A stretch of 26,911 nt of DNA. Source: JBBQWS01 sp038210415 (GTDB taxonomy: Bacteria; Actinomycetota; Actinomycetes; Prado026). Numbering within the stretch: position 1 is the stretch's first letter; each line of letters opens with the position of its first letter. The DNA lies in contig JBBQWS010000046.1 of NCBI GenBank assembly GCA_038210415.1, positions 1-26,911 on the forward strand, read 5' to 3'. Below, one piece after another: positions 23,597 through 26,911 of the stretch. Made by a program: the position numbers and the translations under genes. Below the pieces are notes generated by a model that saw nothing but the letters and a program-made list of their open reading frames with translations, made no database searches and was not told the origin of the DNA.

Positions 23597-24325
23597 GTGA
23601 CCAAACCGACGCACGCCCGACGCCCGGCCCACCGGCCGATCGTCGTCGCCGTCGACGGCCCCTCCGGTTCGGGGAAATCGAGCGTGTCGAGGGGGGCGGC
23701 CGGGCGGCTGGGCCTGCGTTACCTGGACACCGGGGCGATGTACCGCGCCGTGACCTGGTGGATGCTGACGCACCGGGTCGATGTCGAAGCGCCCGACCAG
23801 GTCGCGTCCCGGGCGGCCGATCCGGTGGTCGAGTCGGGAACCGACCCTTCGGCGCCGACCATCCGGGTCGACGGCGTGGACGTCTCTGGCCCGATCCGGT
23901 CGTTCGAGGTGACCGCGGCGGTGTCGTTCGTGGCCGCCGTGCCCGCCGTACGTCAGCGCCTGGTGGAGCTGCAGCGGGCAGCCATTGACGGGGGCGACAT
24001 CGTTGTCGAGGGGCGTGACATCGGGTCGGCTGTAGCGCCTGACGCCGACGTGAAGATCTTCCTGACTGCCAGTGAGGCCGCTCGGGCCGCTCGTCGCAGC
24101 GCGGAGCACTCCGACGAGGCGGACGCCGGGGAGGTCCGAGCCACCCAGCGTGAGCTCGAGCGACGTGACCACCTCGACTCCACTCGTGCGGTCTCCCCGC
24201 TGCGCCGCCCCGAGGGCGCGATCGAGATCGACGCCACCGAACGCACGCTCGACGAGGTGATCGACCTCGTGTGCAACCTGGTCGAGGCCGCCCGCACCAG
24301 CCGCACAGATGAGGTGACCCCATGA
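23597..24325 (+). CDS. cmk: Cytidylate kinase
   Basis: 242 aa from GTG 23597, with GGAGA at 23586-23590. The P-loop is DGPSGSGKSS (20-29). The NMP-binding region carries LRYLDTGAMYRAVTWWML, and VVEGRDIGSAVAPDADVKIF plus SEAARAARRSAE form the family core with the lid arginines. RRDHLDSTRAVSPLRRPEGA is the typical C-terminal block. It phosphorylates CMP and dCMP. It overlaps der by four bases, as in M. tuberculosis (Rv1712-Rv1713). Confidence 0.96.
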   Translation: MTKPTHARRPAHRPIVVAVDGPSGSGKSSVSRGAAGRLGLRYLDTGAMYRAVTWWMLTHRVDVEAPDQVASRAADPVVESGTDPSAPTIRVDGVDVSGPIRSFEVTAAVSFVAAVPAVRQRLVELQRAAIDGGDIVVEGRDIGSAVAPDADVKIFLTASEAARAARRSAEHSDEADAGEVRATQRELERRDHLDSTRAVSPLRRPEGAIEIDATERTLDEVIDLVCNLVEAARTSRTDEVTP

Positions 24326-25755
24326 GTGACAGCGATACCCCAGATCAGGCTGGACAGGGAATGGACGAGTTGATGTCTGCCTCCTATCTGGACGAATCGG
24401 AGGTTGACCCGGATGACTCTGAAGGTGAGGATGAGACTTCTACGCCGGTGCTCGCCGTCGTCGGCCGTCCGAACGTCGGGAAGTCCACCTTGGTCAACCG
24501 GATTCTCGGCCGACGAGAGGCCGTGGTCGAAGACCGTCCCGGCGTCACGCGCGACCGGGTGGCGTACGACGCCTTCTGGGGCGGTCGCCGGTTCACCGTC
24601 GTCGACACCGGGGGCTGGGAGCCGGACGCGGAAGGACTCCAGGCGCGCGTCAAGCTGCAGGCCGAGATCGCCGTCGCGGCCGCGGACGCGGTGCTGCTGG
24701 TCGTCGATGCGACCGTGGGTGCCACCGATACCGACGAGGCGGTCGTCAAGGTGTTGCGCAAGTCCGGCAAGCCGGTTGTCCTCGCGGCGAACAAGGTGGA
24801 CGACGCGCGAACGGAAGCTGACGCGGCGGGCCTCTGGTCGCTCGGGCTGGGCGAGCCGCATGCAGTCTCGGCACTGCATGGCCGGGGCAGCGGCGACCTG
24901 CTCGACGCAGTGCTCGCCGCGCTGCCCGAGGCCCCCGTGGACGGGATCCGGGCGACGGGCGGCCCTCGCCGGATCGCGCTGCTGGGCAAGCCCAACGTCG
25001 GCAAGTCCAGCCTGCTGAACAAACTGACGGGGACCGAACGTGCCGTCGTGCACCCGACCGCCGGCACGACCGTCGACCCGGTCGACGAGCTGGTCGATCT
25101 CGGCGGGACGACTTGGCGCTTTGTCGATACGGCGGGAATCCGAAAGCGGGCGCACGAGGCTTCCGGGCAGGAGTACTACGCCGTGCTGCGCACCGAGGCG
25201 GCACTCGAGAAGGCCGAAGTTGCGATCGTTCTGGTCGACGCCGGTCACCCGCTTACCGAGCAGGACCTGAGGATCATCTCGATGGTCGAGGAGTCGGGCC
25301 GCGCGCTCGTACTGGCGTTCAACAAGTGGGACACCGTGGACGAGGAACGTCGCTACTACCTCGACCGCGAGATGGAGCGCGATCTGGTACGCGTGCCCTG
25401 GGCTCCGACGGTCAACGTCTCGGCGCTCACAGGCTGGCACACCGACCGGATCGTGCGGGCGCTCGAGTCGGCGATCGCAGGATGGGAGACCCGGATCCCA
25501 ACGGCCCGGCTCAACGCCTTTCTGGGTCAGCTCGTGGCTGCCACGCCGCCGCCGGTGCGCAGTGGGAAACAGCCGAAGATCCTGTTCGCCACGCAGGCGA
25601 CCACGCGTCCTCCGAAGTTCGTCATCTTCGCGTCCGGCTTCCTCGAGGCGTCGTACCGGCGGTTCATCGAGCGCCGGCTGCGCGAGGAGTTCGGGTTCGT
25701 CGGCTCGCCGATTGAGATCAGCGTGCGGGTGCGCGAGAAGCGAGGCCGCAACTAG
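24322..25755 (+). CDS. der: Ribosome-assembly GTPase Der
   Basis: 477 aa from ATG 24322. An acidic N-terminal extension of about 42 residues precedes two tandem G domains: G1 GRPNVGKS (48-55) with DTGGWEPD and NKVD, then GKPNVGKSS (about 222) with DTAGIRKR and NKWD. A C-terminal KH-like domain follows (about 360-477, AFLGQLVAATPPPVRSGKQP with ASYRRFIERRLREEFGFVG). Der (EngA) is essential for 50S subunit maturation. All nucleotide-binding motifs are intact. The acidic leader is typical of actinobacterial members. Confidence 0.97.
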   Translation: MSDSDTPDQAGQGMDELMSASYLDESEVDPDDSEGEDETSTPVLAVVGRPNVGKSTLVNRILGRREAVVEDRPGVTRDRVAYDAFWGGRRFTVVDTGGWEPDAEGLQARVKLQAEIAVAAADAVLLVVDATVGATDTDEAVVKVLRKSGKPVVLAANKVDDARTEADAAGLWSLGLGEPHAVSALHGRGSGDLLDAVLAALPEAPVDGIRATGGPRRIALLGKPNVGKSSLLNKLTGTERAVVHPTAGTTVDPVDELVDLGGTTWRFVDTAGIRKRAHEASGQEYYAVLRTEAALEKAEVAIVLVDAGHPLTEQDLRIISMVEESGRALVLAFNKWDTVDEERRYYLDREMERDLVRVPWAPTVNVSALTGWHTDRIVRALESAIAGWETRIPTARLNAFLGQLVAATPPPVRSGKQPKILFATQATTRPPKFVIFASGFLEASYRRFIERRLREEFGFVGSPIEISVRVREKRGRN

Positions 25756-25773
25756 CCGGACAGCGGGCTGGGG

Positions 25774-25779
25774 TAAGGT
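25774..25779 (+). promoter_or_regulatory. -10 element for tRNA-Pro
   Basis: TAAGGT (25774-25779) lies between the der stop codon and the tRNA. The start point would be near 25786, about 18 bp before the mature 5' end. No clear -35 in its usual place. Confidence 0.35.
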
Positions 25780-25803
25780 GAGCGCGCTCGGGTGAACGGG
25801 CGG

Positions 25804-25858
<55 letters not shown>

Positions 25859-25877
<19 letters not shown>

Positions 25878-26158
25878 CCGCATCGCCGCAGGTCAGGGGC
25901 TTGGAGTTGCAAGTCCCTGACCTGCGCTTTCGTGTTCAAGGAGCCAGGACAGAGAGCCAGGCCTCGGGCCGAACCGGATTGACGATCCGTCAAGGCGTCG
26001 ACCGCGTCGCTCGGCTCAGGTACCGGGGCATAGTGAAACTGAGGCGGGTGGAGATCGGCGTCGCCGCGGTGCTGGTTGAACCATGACGCGATGAGTTCGG
26101 GGACCGGTACTTCCTTGAGGCCCTTGGTGCCCTGGGGGCCGGAAAGGACGCGAGTCAT
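25859..26158 (-). CDS. Unrecognised reverse-strand fragment beside tRNA-Pro
   Basis: 99 aa from ATG 26158, preceded on this strand by GGGGAGCGGATGAG, a good ribosome-binding site. The first 60 or so residues look like protein (MTRVLSGPQGTKGLKEVPVP, then ELIASWFNQHRGDADLHPPQ), with mostly G/C-ending codons at the start. The last 35 residues are translated from the tRNA terminator and tRNA 3' end, so they cannot be native. This suggests a gene cut off at its 3' side by a deletion or insertion next to the tRNA. A longer frame reaches back to 26326, but its extra part lacks coding character. Not recognised. Confidence 0.3.
25888..25930 (+). terminator. Terminator after tRNA-Pro
   Basis: GCAGGTCAGGGGCTT (25888-25902) pairs with AAGTCCCTGACCTGC (25911-25925) around an 8-nt loop: a 15-bp stem with one G-T wobble, followed by GCTTTCGT. 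It begins about 10 bp after the tRNA. Confidence 0.85.
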
Positions 26159-26242
26159 CTCATCCGCTCCCCGCGCCAGCACCTTGCTCGGACCTCCGAT
26201 GGACTCACCAGTGGGCATCGAAGTGTCGGCGCCGTCGAGGCT

Positions 26243-26790
26243 ATGTGGCTGGTCGCTCTCGTGGTGGTCAGCGTCCTGGGCATCCGGGGGCTCATCGGTG
26301 AGATCGCGCCGTGGTTGCTCGTTCATCTGCTTCTGCTGGGCGCGGTCAGCAACGCGATCCTGGTCTGGAGCACGTACTTCTCCGCTGGTCCATTGCGCCT
26401 TCCCCCGACCAGCCGGCGAGATGAGGCGCGGCGACTGGGTGTATTCAACTCAGGTGCGCTCACGGTGATGGTCGGCATGACCACGGACTCGTGGATTGTC
26501 GCACTCACCGGCGCCGTCCTGGCCGCCACGGCCGCCGGCTGGCATGCCGTGGTGCTGATGCCCCGGATCCGAGGGAGCTTGCCGTCCCGGTTCGGGGCGA
26601 CCGTCCGCTACTACGTCGCCACCGCAGGACTCCTGCGGGTCGGCATCACCCTGGGCGTGATCCTGGCCCCAAACGATGTCGACGAGTCCCTCCACGCCCG
26701 GCTAGTCCTGGCCCACGTCGGATCAACCTGCTCGGGTGGATGGGCTTAACCGTGGTCGGCACCCTGGCAAGAGGTTGTCCCGAGCTCCGT
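26243..26790 (+). pseudogene. Frameshifted multipass membrane domain (NirK-type copper oxidase N-terminus)
   Basis: ATG 26243 opens 168 residues with four or more hydrophobic segments: WLVALVVVSVLGI, PWLLVHLLLLGAVSNAILVW (with H28), SWIVALTGAVLAATAAGWHA (H101) and YYVATAGLLRVGITLGVILA. HLLLLGAVSNAI, LPSRFGATVRYYVA and HARLVLAH resemble the membrane part found before the cupredoxin domains in actinobacterial NirK-type multicopper oxidases. The frame then stops at TAA 26747, but INLLGWMGLTVVGTL, the expected continuation, is read in another frame from 26722. One base is probably lost at about 26717-26721. After GTL the resemblance ends and no copper domains follow. Family naming is from memory of such sequences, moderate certainty; the frameshift is well supported. 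Confidence 0.6.
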
Positions 26791-26911
26791 GGAACTTCGG
26801 TGGCGGCCTGTTCAGGATCAGGCTGCGTTGACGTCCTCATCATGCATGACGGGTCCGACAGTTTCGGCGAATTGAGCTTCGAGTGCGAAGCGGAGCACGG
26901 GTAGGTGTAGG
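26791..26911. other. Window end, no recognisable gene
   Basis: After the membrane-protein remnant, the last 120 bp contain short open frames only, with no ribosome-binding site, known motif or consistent codon bias. Base composition is lower in G+C than the core genes. Nothing can be called here. Confidence 0.5.

Overview
The window is a GC-rich chromosomal segment, rich in GTG starts and 4-bp stop/start overlaps. Its backbone is typically actinobacterial: HAD phosphatase, a tlyA-linked small protein, tlyA, nadK, recN, steA, steB, pyrG, NUDIX, xerD, parA, scpA, scpB, rluB, cmk, der. This is the order of the Mycobacterium tuberculosis Rv1691-Rv1713 block, with ald and aroH-tyrA inserted at places known from non-mycobacterial actinobacteria. 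The genus cannot be fixed from sequence alone; a non-mycolate, Frankiales- or Streptomyces-like actinobacterium fits best.

Layout. 1-370: end of an rRNA operon (23S 3' end, spacer hairpin, 5S, strong terminator). 445-6033: a TPR protein with a long disordered N-terminus, a metallo-beta-lactamase-fold hydrolase, a DUF1015 protein, a HAD-IIA phosphatase and an SCP2-like protein, on mixed strands. The MBL/DUF1015 gap (2806-3235) holds two DnaA-box matches and a decayed-looking SSB-like fragment. 6160-14919: one long forward run of tightly packed genes, from a PhaF-like protein with a histone-H1-like tail through tlyA, nadK, recN, steA, steB and pyrG to a NUDIX hydrolase. 14906-16711: an Lrp/AsnC regulator divergent from ald, with an operator candidate between them and a terminator after ald. 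16737-21601: a chromosome-maintenance cluster (xerD, parA, a small parA-coupled protein, scpA, scpB) ending in rluB. 21602-21980: a gap with a hairpin, repeated GACAAGTC motifs and a possible 46-aa ORF. 21981-25755: aroH, tyrA, cmk, der. 25804-25877: tRNA-Pro(GGG) with a strong terminator. Beyond it the core order stops, and the rest holds an unrecognised reverse-strand fragment and a frameshifted membrane-protein remnant.

Themes. Chromosome handling (recN, xerD, parA, scpAB), division (steAB), translation (tlyA, rluB, der, tRNA) and nucleotide or NAD supply (nadK, pyrG, cmk) share the forward block. Several genes (DUF1015, xerD, scpA) have a TANNNT -10-like hexamer six or seven bases before the start, suggesting leaderless mRNAs. 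The least explained items are the parA-coupled small protein, the PhaF-like protein in the tlyA operon, the short motifs shared among parA, scpB/rluB and tyrA, and the GACAAGTC cluster. No CRISPR array, intact transposon, prophage or obvious defence system was seen.
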